Assembly: GCF_013426205.1 (NCBI RefSeq)
Contig: NC_089423.1
Coordinates: 2,542,001-2,606,000 of the forward strand
Source of the DNA: Metarhizium brunneum
Lineage: Eukaryota > Ascomycota > Sordariomycetes > Hypocreales > Clavicipitaceae
Reading direction: 5' to 3'
DNA length: 64,000 nucleotides
Position numbers and translations under genes: made by a program
Shown here: one piece after another, positions 9,328 to 20,624 of the stretch
Position numbering within the stretch: the stretch's first letter is position 1
Layout of the letters: each line of letters begins with the position of its first letter
Notes under the pieces: generated by a model
What the model saw: only the letters and a program-made list of their open reading frames with translations
Database searches by the model: none
Told to the model about the DNA's origin: nothing

Positions 9328-12300
9328 GCCGGTAGAGGAGGGTAACTTCAGAGATGTTGGTAGTACTTTAATATATTTAATGATATATATTTTAAATATG
9401 AATGCCCCTTTTGAGGTGAGGAGAATCCAAGAGTAGGAGGGTCGTCGGGGAGGGGTGCCGATATGCCGTATCAGCACCGAGGGTACGAGAATTTTTGCTG
9501 TAGTGTGCACAAAGACGATGCTCGAGTAACGCAAAACGAGGACCGAAAAGAAAAGATACTTTGGGTCGAATTATCGATACCTGAGCCAAAAACCGATGGT
9601 AACAACAACCCCTGACACGATTTTAAGGCACAGCAACAGCCAGATTTGGCACCAAACAATGGGCCAAGTCAATATCGCTCGCAGCTGCACCCTTTTCCAA
9701 GTCGAAGCCGATTAGTTTGATCAAGGGTTATGCCTCTCGAAGAGTTCGTTGTCAGGGAGTCAAGTTACCACGGAGGCCAGGATGAGATAACCGTGGGTTA
9801 TCGGAGTCATTGAGACCGATAGCTACGGGTACTCTCTTTTTTTCTCGGAGCAAATTCCGTGACGCACGTTCCGTTTGACTAGCAAAAGAGTTCAAAGCAC
9901 TCAAGACCGCGAGAGAGACATTGAGCTTCTCTTCTAGGTGCAGATGTCTTCGGAGTTAAGACGATCAGGTAGAGAAGGGGGGGGGGAGTAGGATCCCAAG
10001 AGAAATGCGTAAAGGGTGCCTTGTGCCTTGTGCTGTGCTCCGATGGGCCAGGATGCAATGAATAGGGCAGCACGAATGTATGTGAGAACGGAGAGTAGGG
10101 GAGTGAGAAAGTGAAAAAGAGGAGTAGAGGCAACAAGAGAGGATTTTTTTCCCCCTTGAACAATCCTGATGTCTGGCTCTTCAATGGCACGTTCTCGCGC
10201 GCACGCCCTGTGTGCCAATGGAGAGGTAGAAAAATCGAAAGAGGCAACAACGTAAACCCACGCTTAGTCGCGCCTACCCAGTACAAAGTTAGGAAGAAAA
10301 AAGTGTGACATGTGCATCTTCCCCGGACTGGGGGTGACCCTTTGTGCTGGAACTGCTCGAGTTAGAAACACCACACACACAACCCGGCCAGCGATGACGG
10401 ATGAAATGGGACCGTCGGTGGAGACACAAATTTATCCCAGCTAAGTGATCGAATGAGTGGCATGGCATTGACAAAGCACTAATCCTATCGTTCGTTTTGC
10501 TGTACCGTACCTAGGTCGTTTCCCGGGCTCAGAGCACTACCACTAGTCCGTACAGTCCGTAACACTGGCAGAGATCGTGGCTGGAATAACCGGCCGAACC
10601 GGGGCATGGCGATCCCGTTATATCAACTGGCCATCTTCCAGCGTCGCAGAAAAGGCGTCAGAGATGGATAAACTACGCTATGGCCAACTAGACCAGGCTA
10701 GCTTGATATTCTGTTTCTCCTTGGTGGTGGCTGGCCCTATCAACCAACCATCACACACCTCTTGCGCAAGCTTGCTTTTCTTATCGCGGATTACGATTGG
10801 CGACAGCCGCCAAATGGTGGCTCTCAGCCTTTGCAACCACATTTGTGATGGGGCTACTATCTTAAAGTCTTGTCTTGCTACGAACCGCGGTTATGGATCT
10901 GTCGTTGGGGATATACGGGGGATCAGCAGTGATTACTCCGGGGGGACAAAGTGCTGTCACAACCTGGTTTGCTCAGGTTGCCACCGAATCCCTCCTACCA
11001 GATGTCACAGGAAGCACGTGTATTGTATATGCGGTTTGCGGAGCCCTTGCCCGCGGCCTTCTGCGGCCCTGAAATTAGCAGGTGTCAATCAACATGTCGT
11101 CGGGCCAGGACCTGGACCTGACAGCCTATTGATGGCCTGATAGGCCGTAGGGTTCTCCGTATGGCACCCTGTCCCTAATAGTACCAACGACGAAACCCTT
11201 CCCACGAAGACACGCGACATTTCACTCCATTACATAACCCCTGGCTCCAACATCCAATGTTGTGATATGTCGGAAACCTGCGCCCTTTGTACGCGGACCT
11301 CATTCGTCACACGCGCGGGCAGCTCACAAAAACCCCTCATGGCAAGCTGTAGCCAGCAGCAATTTTCAAACATCAAGCAACATTTTGTCTCCCAGATACG
11401 TCAGGGAAAGACAACAGACACTGGGATCTTCCTGCAAGCACGCCGCCGTCATTACCGCTGTCCGTCGTGCGGCTGTCTGACGTGCAACAATTGGCCTGCA
11501 ATTGCGATTCGAGTGCATTGTGCCCACCGCCATTACCGTATCATCATGTTTGCCAGGTTTCAGGGTCTGCGAGATGGAGGGCAGGGATCTCAAAGGTCGA
11601 GGCCCCAGAATTGCTTAATCTGAGAACCAGGATGCCGTTTCTCACATCTCACTGGACCATTTGTTATCAGCAGAAAGAAATACATAATGGTAAAGGAGTC
11701 CTTGGCCCGCTGATATGCAGGCCACAGGAGCTTTTTCCATAGCTTTCGCTTCAAGGCCCTGGTCTTGATCGTTGCGAAGCCGCCCTCCCCCACCCTGATA
11801 CTCTCCACCGTCTCAGCATGGTGGCTTCCGGCCCTCCATTCCCAATGAGGCGCTCCGTTAGACCAGGCAGAAGAGCATTAATAAGAGTTGCCGACGTGGT
11901 TTGTTGAGCCACTCCGCCGACGCTGTCAGCGACAAGTGGTGCGTAAGGTGTCGCCTAGGCTACTTCCTATTACCAAATCGAAAACCATTTGGACGCTCGC
12001 AGCGTGGAGCCCCAGTACATCTAACGTAATGGCTCCCTCGGCGCGGGCCACAATCGAGTCATTTCGTTCGGTCCTTCTGCCCCCTGTTAGCATGTCTTCG
12101 AATGAGGCTGCTGTAACGGGAGATCGGGTTGCGAGTTGCGGGTTGCTTCTCATCCAAAGATCTAGGAGAATCATACGGAGTACTTGGCTTGGTCAACAGA
12201 GGAACTGAAGGAATTACTGTCCCTACTAAGAGCCGACTTGTGGAAATGGCATGTTATGTTCGGGCTGGCGTCCCGGGCCCTTGCCGTTGACACATGCCTC

Positions 12301-13754
12301 ATGCCCAGATCGCCGGTCACGTCGTAGCTTGGTCCGGAAAGGGTACAGGGGAAATCCCCAGACGGAAAGCTTCATGCCCTGTTTTGTCATCTACCCTAGG
12401 TGAGATGTACTACTACGAGTTTACTATTAGGCACGGGGCAAGATCTACTGAGGTCTTTTTGTCAAAAGCCGGCACGTCCTTGGCGTGAAAATGTCACCAC
12501 GGCTTGTTACCAGCCTGCCGAGATGGAGCATCTCACGCCAGGGCCCCCCTCCCCTCCTCCTCATTGACAACAGAAACAGAAACAAAATTTGCAACAAGTG
12601 CTGTTAGTTCTGAGAGAAACAATTACGTTAGTCAAGTGCGTTCAGCCATGCGAGCTTCTAAACGATATTTTGCCTGGTTGTACAACAGGAGAGTGGCCTC
12701 GGGAGATGCCACCCCTTGTCCGTTAATCTCGGCTCGTTCAACTTACACGACGTCATCCGGAGGGCGGAAGACGGAGGCCAGCAGCCTGAATTCAAGACTG
12801 GTCGGCGCTGCTGTTCACGATGTGTTCCCCACAACGCGCCGAGACTGACGGCGCCGCAGGGGTCCTTTCCTACCTCCGTTGGTGAGGGGTATCGTGGCCC
12901 TTCGCAGGCCCGGGCTTGGAGAAAACGCGGTGTTTCCGTGTTTCGGAGAGCGGTGTGCCTTGTCACTGCAACCACATCAGATGGTTACATGTTCGTTCAT
13001 CAACAAACACCGCTGCTGTGCTGCGTCAGGGTGCATGCATATGTAGGTAGGTAAATGAGTCCGCCATGTACTCCGGTATATGCGCTTCTCTGGATTAGGC
13101 AACGAGCCAGATGTTTGAGCTTTGCGCTTCTTTTCAATATTTGGTCGGGACTTTGCATCATTGCCCTGTGAGTCGAACGAGTTGGTCGACTTTGGCTCCT
13201 CCCGAGCTGGTAGAGCTACATGCATACACGATGCACCAATTTCACACACGACTTCTGGGAATAGCATCGCATTTGCAGTCCCAACAGGAATATGTACACC
13301 AGCCCTTCGGATTGATTCGTCTGTTTCTCGAGTTAAACCCTCCAATATTACACGTGATTCACAACTCAAGTGAACACCACAGGCTGCGGTAGCTGAGGAC
13401 AGAAAATACTGCTGCCACAATACTACTGTACTGGGTTGCATCCGAAATGCATTACAGCGATCTGGCCCCCACAGAAAACACGGGAGAGGCATATTGTTCG
13501 GAGTAGGGTGGACTGGAATAAGAAGGCTGTTGACGGGGGAAAGAAGGAAAAAGTCTTGGCTTGGTGTCAATATATTCGGTTTTTGAAAGACAGTTCAGGA
13601 AGGCCCTTAACGAGCAACACATGTATGTATGGCACGGCATACAGTGAATATCGGCAAGCCTGCCTCAGCCGACGACAACCGAGTTTGTACCGTCTCATGC
13701 CTTTCCATCCAGCCGGCTCCGTCGTCCAGGTTATTATTGCTGCGCCTGACGTTG
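9328..13754. other. 4.4 kb gene-poor intergenic region
   Basis: I find no gene I can support. 9328-9700 is the probable leader and promoter of the regulator on the minus strand; it includes short upstream frames and an AT-rich run at 9365-9400. One exact TACGGAGTA lies at 12174-12182, with looser relatives at 10544-10560 (two TCCGTA) and 13070-13079. A TACCTAGGT half palindrome lies near 10508. Several open frames of 100-200 codons exist (for example 10577-11140 plus and 12977-13570 minus), but they lack family motifs and some lack an ATG. Confidence 0.55.
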
Positions 13755-14756
13755 CTATGCCGCCGCGTCTAGTGAAGCCGGCGTCCAGACCATTGTATGC
13801 TCCAGATACCGCTCTGTCCGCCTCTTCGACCCGCGAGGCGGCAGCATCATCTGCAGCTCCTGTCTAGTCTCGAAACCTAATCGCTTATAAAGTGGCACAG
13901 CGGACATGACACCTTCCAATACGATGGCTTTGCCAGCGTCCTCTGCCATGTCCTCCAGCTCTCGCAACAAGGCCGATGCCGCACCGCGTCCGCCCCATTT
14001 GGGGTCGGTACATAAAAATGTCACGTCTGTCATGGGGTTTTTTAAGGTTTCTGTCAGTGATTGTGTAACCCTCTCTCACGGGAAAAGGATAGGTCACGGG
14101 CCCCTTATATCGATCGATGACACATTCTCGTAAGATTGTTATATTATTGTGTAACATGTTCACCCGAACGCGGGACCGAGCAATGGAACTACCACCACGT
14201 GGGCAACCGAGGGAGGGGAGGGAAAAAAAAAATACTGACATGTCGAGTTGCTGAGAGACCAAAGGCAGGATGGCGCATCATGTATCTTGAACCATCCCAA
14301 ACATAGTGTCAAGATCAAAAAAAGAAGTAAAAAAAGAAAAAACGGGAACTTACGAAAATAGCCCTTCTGCCCGAGAACTCTCCTCCTTATATCTCCCGCA
14401 ATGTTCGCATACTCATCCAGAATCGACCGTCCACAAAACTCGGGCCACTCATCCTCCACCGCCGCCGTACGGGGCGCCAGTGTATCCTCGCCGCCTGGTC
14501 CGTACTCCAGCCACTTGATGAAGCTCGCAATGTCGCCCGTTGCCGGGTCCCTCGCGATCAGCACTCCCTTGCCAGAGTGCCGGATATGCTCCCTCGTGTT
14601 TCGCGCAAGCCACTCGCGGAAATACTCCCATGCTTGAGAATTGGGAAACTGCGCGTTGGTGAGGACGTCTTCCGCCATGGCGCGGAGGTGGATGTCGGCA
14701 GTGAGGGCCGCATCGTCCTCGAGAGGGATGACGATGTCGAATGACGGCTTCGCCAT
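13755..14756 (-). CDS. GNAT-family N-acetyltransferase
   Basis: Exons 14756-14354 and 14026-13755 give 224 residues. The first exon ends at GQKGYF with donor GTAAGT; the second begins so that the reading continues HVTFLCTDPKWGGRGAASALL. This contains the acetyl-CoA pyrophosphate loop of GNAT enzymes (GGRGAA, equivalent to R/Q-x-x-G-x-G/A). KAIVLEGVMSAVPLYKRLGFE is the family's last strand-helix motif. An acceptor 24 bases upstream would also keep frame and add eight residues, so the junction is not certain. The 327-base intron is long for this window; I looked for a small exon inside it and found none that keeps frame. There is no signal peptide. The acyl acceptor is unknown; relatives in filamentous fungi are mostly uncharacterised. 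Confidence 0.82.
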
Positions 14757-15292
14757 GTCGAGGCTGGACCTTTCTCTACACAGAGGTTTGTTGCAACTGA
14801 ATCTGGATCGATCTTGCGCAGCACCTTCAACAGACTGAGATGTAGAACCGATGTTGTGATTCTAGTCATGTGACTGATGCGACCGACTTTGATGACGCCG
14901 CGGACGCCGACTCCACAAAAGACGCTTTTGGCATGTCTCACGATGCGCGATGTGTCATGTCCGGATTGGGATAGTCGCTGATAAAATTAGACTGTGAAGT
15001 GGCCAACCTGCTCTTTGATGTGACAAACTCGTCGATATCTCCGTCGATTCAAAAGTTTGATACGAGCGTGAGCAAATATACGTAACGCACAGCTATTTCA
15101 CGCAAATTTATCTGGTTTGAGGACCGTCACTTCTCGCCATGTTGGGGGAGGGGGCGTTTATCCAATCCTATATTCATATACCTATCCTATGCTATTCCCA
15201 CGCTAACAAAGCTGAACCCCGCAATAACGAAGTAAAAGAAAGAAAGAAAAATCAATGTAAAGTTGCCATGGCGTCGTAATTTAGCTATTCCC
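14757..15292. other. Intergenic region between acetyltransferase start and tyrosinase stop
   Basis: No gene seen in these 536 bases. They should hold the acetyltransferase promoter and the tyrosinase 3' UTR, both on the minus strand. Confidence 0.6.
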
Positions 15293-17218
15293 TCAGCTCT
15301 TTGAGTAAGCCTGGATCTTGGCAGCGTGTTCCTTCGCGTCAGTGATTTTAGGAAACTCGTTGCGCGACGCCGCAGGAGTAATGGAAGCTTGTTCAAGCGT
15401 AATATTAAGGCTGTCGACCTTATCCAGAGGAATCACAGTCCCATCGGACTTGCTAATCTCTACCTGAATAAGGTGTTCGATGGATTCTAGGGTCCCGTTC
15501 GACGAGGACCCCTTGGTAAGAAACTTGTCAATAGCCAGACTGCTACGCAAGTTTCCGTTGGCCGGAAAGAGCATAACAGGAATGGTGCTGGCTTGCTTCC
15601 CACCAACGAAGACTTTGATGGAGCAAGGACGCTCAACCTGGGCTCTGTCAAGCTCGACATGAGCGAAATGCCGAGTCTTGGTTTGTGGGCCACCGCGCTT
15701 GGCAAAGGCCGAAGCTGGTGCATAGAGGGAGTTGATAATCTGCACGGAATCTTGTCGGAGCTGCGCCGGAGACTTGCGCCAATGCTCGAGTCCCTCGTAT
15801 GTATACCCCATTCCCTTGATGCTAGAGACTGACTTTGGAGTGTAGTATTTGCGTTTGCTGTCAAAAAATGGCTGTAGAGGTGAGTTCTGGTCGATTATGG
15901 TCCCCTCTGGAGTTGAGAAACGCGATTGGCCTCTGTACCTGCCGCTGAAACTCGCCTGGGAGGGATTGATGAATTGCCAGTAGGCCCAGAGGCGATCAAC
16001 TTGAGTGTGGTGAAGCATGCTGTCAGGCAATTGTCAGTGAGGAGATGAGGGCAAAGAAGCTACCAAGCTCGCAGACTTACAACAAGGGCTCGAAACCGCT
16101 CAGAGAAGCATCGAAGAAGTCGCCCCTGCAGGCGGCCGAGTAATGAACATCGTTGTGCAACTCTTCGAGATGATGTACTCTGCCCCTGACGGCAAACTGG
16201 TAAAAGTTATTCGCGGTGCTGAATACATCGTACTGATCTATTGGTTAGCACGAGACCGGCGAGAAACGAGGCCTTCTCGGCTCCTTGTCCAACTTACGGT
16301 AGCCTGCTTCAGTCTGTAGTCTTGCAGTTCTTGACTTGCCGTGTCAGGGTATCGTTCCGGGGCAGGACACCTCACCATCTGGCGTGATTGAGTAAAATAT
16401 CCAAATTGGCCGTCTAGAGCTTCTCTTGGGTAGTTATACGTTGATAATGGGTTCTTGATCTCAATACGCCCCAGGTTCTGGCCGTTTGGAACGTTGACAA
16501 ATACTCTTTCCGGCACAGTGCAGGGCGGAACGTTGGAATCAGAAGACCAGTCCCAATATGGTGAGCGAAGGTTATTTGCCGCCGCCACATATTGGTCACG
16601 GTATCTTGCAGGGTATTGGGAAGCAATTCCAGCAGCGTGCTCGACCAGGAGCTGTTCGAAAAGCAAGACGAATGGGCGGTGCCAGGGCAGAAAGAGAGCT
16701 TCCTGTCTGCTTGGTTAGTATAAATCAAGCTGATACAGAGGTCATCTGCCTGATGCTTCCCGTCCCCCTCAAAACTTACACCGTGAGGGCAATACCCTCC
16801 CCAGCCGTTATTGTTGCGTGCCCCTCCACGGTTCCATTCGATAAATGGTAAGCCATGAATGCCTATAAACGGGAGTCAACTACTGGCAATGGTTCCAAGG
16901 AAGAGAGGCCGTGACAAACCAGAGACCTGGAAGTAGCCAAGAGGGTCGGATGCGTTCATCGACTGGAGTGAAGCGAGCGCCTGGATGTAGAGATCCCTGT
17001 GAGTGCCACGTTAGACGGTGTCCTCTCCACGACTCTGGATGAAGCCCCGGCTCTTCTTACCATTGGGGACCTCCTTCGGAGTACAAGTCATTCACATTCC
17101 TCCTCAGAGGAACATTGCCATTGGCGGCCACAGGAGCACCGGTAATAGAGAATTGAGCAGAGGCTAGCAAAGGTGCGAGGCCAATGGCCAAGAGCGCAGT
17201 AGCCGACTTGACCAACAT
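15293..17218 (-). CDS. Secreted tyrosinase (type 3 copper oxidase)
   Basis: Six exons (17218-17061, 16996-16920, 16862-16780, 16702-16298, 16232-16081, 16019-15293) give 533 residues and sum to a clean frame. Residues 1-21 are a signal peptide (MLVKSATALLAIGLAPLLASA). The CuA site is His81 in SGIHGLPFIEWN, His105 in GYCPHG and His114 in FLPWHRPF. The CuB site is His267 and His271 in ELHNDVHYSAA plus the HH pair at 295-296 in FMLHHTQVDRLWA. A conserved WDW follows CuA (SPYWDWSS). The last 240 residues match the tyrosinase C-terminal domain that caps the active site. The enzyme oxidises monophenols to o-quinones, leading to melanin or cross-linked phenolics; the signal peptide places it outside the cell or in the secretory path. 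The splices between the CuA and CuB parts were chosen because they rebuild these motifs. No pigment-cluster partner is adjacent. Confidence 0.93.
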
Positions 17219-17450
17219 TCTGGGCTGATATCGTGAGTGTATATGGATTGACTTGTATCCGCCCGGCCACGACTGAGTTGGAAGATTTCAGTGTTGAGAT
17301 CATGGCAGCAAACAGCGAAGGGCATGCCGCCAAGATATACTCGTCTACAATGGCTTCCTGTGCTGCCGCTCTGTCAGAGATGAAAGACGAGAAGCTGGTC
17401 CCAGAGAGATCCGTGTCCCCAAGCCCGCGGCCACGCCGCATCAGACGGTC

Positions 17451-17470
17451 CTGGCGATCCCTGGCGATCC
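17451..17470. repeat. Direct repeat of CTGGCGATCC
   Basis: Two adjacent copies of CTGGCGATCC followed by a partial third (CTGG), about 230 bases upstream of the tyrosinase start. Confidence 0.8.
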
Positions 17471-17840
17471 CTGGTGCACATGTTCCCGTGTGCAAGGCAA
17501 GGGATGCCCGGCCGCCGCGCTTGTGGTTGCATGCCAGCGTGCAGTACTCCGTACATACATGGACTCTTGCTGTGTATCCATGAAAGCCAAGCCGTCCGGT
17601 CTGTTCACGAACGGCCTTCTCGTAAGCAACGGCAGGCCATGGCGCTCCGTCCGGAGGCTGGCTCGAGTGTCGCCGACTTGGATGTTGCGTCATCCAATCT
17701 AGGGACCGCCTGGGCCGGACGCCATCTTTGGACCCTGAATGAGATGACGGCACGGGGAAACATGGCGAGCTAGGCGAAACCGGAGCTAGCAGCGAATATT
17801 GAATCGTCTGGGGATCCATCATGGCAGAATGGCCCCCATG

Positions 17841-18048
17841 GTCTGGACTCTGGAGTCGGGCATATCCTCTTCTACCCACATGGACGGCGGACGCGTCGTT
17901 GTTGTTTCTTTGCCGTGGGGGAAGGAGAAGGCGAGCGCCTGCCGTGTCACTCAATATAGGAATGCGATTGGGTCTGGTTGACAAAACCGCGCCTTCTTTC
18001 CAACCGTATGCCCCGAGTCGCTGACCATCACGACTCCAGAGTCCAGAC
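17841..18048. repeat. 18-base perfect inverted repeat, arms 17841-17858 and 18031-18048
   Basis: The left arm GTCTGGACTCTGGAGTCG is the exact reverse complement of the right arm. Each arm contains GACTC-N2-GAGTC, so each is itself a near-palindrome. A further match (GGCATA against TATGCC) lies just inside, with 18 extra bases on the right side. The spacer is 172 bases. It sits 620-830 bases upstream of the tyrosinase start and could be a pair of regulator sites or a remnant of a small element. Confidence 0.8.
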
Positions 18049-20624
18049 TCAGCAAAGAGACAGAGTCTCCCGTCTGCCTTGGAAGACAGGTCTTCTCGCG
18101 ACAACCGAATCTGTCCACCTGCTGGCTCAGCTGAAACCGCGGGAAGCACATCTTCTTGCTCAGCCCTGTGGGAAAAAAAGGTGTGCGGCCGTCTTTGCTG
18201 GCTCAACCGACCGGCCGGTGCCAGGGTTACATGAGGAAAATACGAAATGTTACCTTGCGGACCAGCAACACTGCGGGATCGCGAGATGCGCTTCGCTGTA
18301 CCGACGCTTCCATCTCGCACCTTGATCATTTACCCGGGTACGTTGCCTCCGTCCAGGCGTCCAGTAGATGGGAGTATCGTCCTCCTTGGACAGGGGTATT
18401 CCGAGAAAACCGTCAGGCACATGCATCGCCAGTCTGAGATGATAGATCCACTTGGGAGGAGATGCCGGTGTCGCCTTTGGCCCTGAAAGCTTCCGCCCCA
18501 ATCAGGCAAGGCGGCCGTGTTCATTCATCATCAAAAGTACTAGTACCGCGTCCAAGCCGGAGGTATTAGGTAGTCTTGGACTCTTGGCCATGGTTCTCTC
18601 AAGGTGTGGCCGTGTCTAGCTCACGACCGTACAACGTACATCTTGCATTGACGTATTGCGAACACGGCCCGGGGAAGGGCTAGCTGCATCCGACTTATAG
18701 CCTTGAGAGTCCACCATGGACGGGGCAGAAAATAAACAAACAAACAAAAATAGTCATAAGAATGTTCCCGGCTATAGCACATGCGACGACGTTTGCGCGG
18801 CTGTCGTACGAGAACAGCTTCGTGTCCGCCGTGGCCCCGAGTCGACATTGAAACGGGAATGAATATGGCCTTAGTTGACACGAGGCCCAAGTCCAACCGG
18901 ACATGTCTCGATTCCACGCAACTAGATTGTTGGTAACCAGTCTCTGTATTGATCCATTTTGCACTTTTCATGCAGTGTCAAGCTGCCTTGAAGCTGCGAA
19001 GCTTGCAGCTCGCTTGCCTCATGAGCCACGACTCAACTATATTACATGACAACTCGGCGCCAAAGAGCGACTGGCTGAAATTATGTCCCTGCCATCCAAC
19101 TTTAACCATGATGCTTATATTCAGCCTTCGAGAAACCCCCGTGTCCGGCCAGGACAACTACAAATCGGGCGCCCTGCAGATGGGCGCATGGTTCCCTGGC
19201 TTCTCATCCGTGCCACCATTACCGATTACCGTTTCGTGGCCAACTCTTATTACACAGGTTATTAAAGTGGAAAAGGGGAAAAGACACTCCGTTGACCAGG
19301 TCAGCTCCGGCCCATCCGTGACCATGATCCTGGTTTTCCTCCGTAGCTTCTCAATAGACTCTGAACCAAGAAATGTTGCCGGCCAGAACAGGAAACTTAT
19401 CATGTCATTTCAGCATGGCTCAGCTCGGCTGAGATGCAGTTGCATGGCCACATGTAGCTGTAGCAGAACCGCCTCCATCGACCGATCGGTGAGAGAGATT
19501 CAACTTCCATGTCAGAGTCATGTCTCAACAAAATGGTTCGTACAACCCGAGCTTTGTTCAACTGCACATGAACTTTATGGGCCTCGTGTAGTCAAATTGC
19601 AATCTCGGTGGGGGGGAAAACAAGCGACTTCTCTTGTTTCATAGGATAATGCTAAATGTACCCTTATGCTGTACCCCCATGCATCGTAGCAAAGGGAGAA
19701 TCTTGATTCTCAGCTGAGCTTATGCCCCCAACAGCTCAGAAATTCTTTATATCGAAAGAAACAGAAACAAAAGTTCCCCCCCTTTCAGCCGTATTCTCCG
19801 GAATATCCGTCTAGACTTGCAACGATCCGATCCGCCTGGGTTTAGTTGTTTGTTAAAAGTGACAGTTTCAGTTTCCGGTTGAGAGGTACCCGCACCGAAA
19901 CCCTGGTTTGGAGAAAGAAACAGTCCGACTGGATGCGTTTAGATGTACAAACACAGCCTCGTTTTCCCATTCTTCCCTTGTATGGGTGGACCTGCAATGG
20001 AAAAGACTGGTGCTGGTGGTTATGGCAGAAGAGAGGGCCGTTGAGGCTTGCATCTTGTTAGTCTTGCAACAACTCCATCCAAGGGAAAGCAATAGTATAG
20101 CTGGAGCAGAGTTGATCAGGAACCGAGGTGCAATTTCCACACACCAGCTTGAGCTTGTCGACACTTATTCAATGTCCCCACGTTCCCGGTCAACCTCGCA
20201 GCGGATCGATATGAAAACATGGCAGATGAAGCCGTCAGCAACCAGATATGAAATCCCCATGTCCGAATTTCCCAAAGGGGACGCGAGGCTGACTCCGAGG
20301 GTTACATCGAGCTCTCATTGCGTGGTTTCGAATATGTCTTCTGCATGTCATTGGAATCATTGGCCAGTGAGAGTCGATGCAGCCCAATAGTACCCAACAT
20401 TGTTTAGGGATCTGCACAACCTAGCAGGGCTTCCGTCTTCAAGTAACAGCTGGAAACAAGAACCCATACAACAATTCTGTGACCTATCATAAGTCGTGCT
20501 ATTCAGCAATTCTAGTTAAACCAAACCCCACGTTGCTCAATAAATGCTACCAGAAGCAAAAACATGCTTTCTCTCCTATGCCGCGTATGCCGCTTTGTTT
20601 TGAAGGGCCGCCCAAAATGCAAAG

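Larger units (their letters stand above)
17219..20624. other. 3.4 kb intergenic region upstream of tyrosinase
   Basis: No gene supported. Nearest the tyrosinase it holds a direct repeat (17451-17470), an exact TACTCCGTA (17545-17553), an ACGCGT (17891-17896) and an 18-base perfect inverted repeat (17841-17858 and 18031-18048). A 413-codon open frame at 17088-18329 on the minus strand overlaps tyrosinase exon 1 in another frame and looks like chance. The far end should contain the MCM10 3' UTR. Confidence 0.55.

Noticed and set aside
10577..11140. 187-codon open frame on the plus strand
   Set aside because: It begins with GTG rather than ATG and has no recognisable motif.
12977..13570. 197-codon open frame on the minus strand
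   Set aside because: No family features, and nearby frames on both strands are equally open, so there is no coding signal.
14027..14353. Possible extra small exon inside the acetyltransferase intron
   Set aside because: A protein-like stretch (MMRHPAFGLSATRH) exists, but no acceptor and donor pair keeps the frame.
17088..18329. 413-codon open frame on the minus strand
   Set aside because: It overlaps tyrosinase exon 1 in a different frame, has no family motif and a composition typical of chance GC-rich frames. The tyrosinase model explains the overlap better.
18949..19644. 231-codon open frame on the plus strand
   Set aside because: It starts with TTG, has no ATG near its beginning and shows no known motif.
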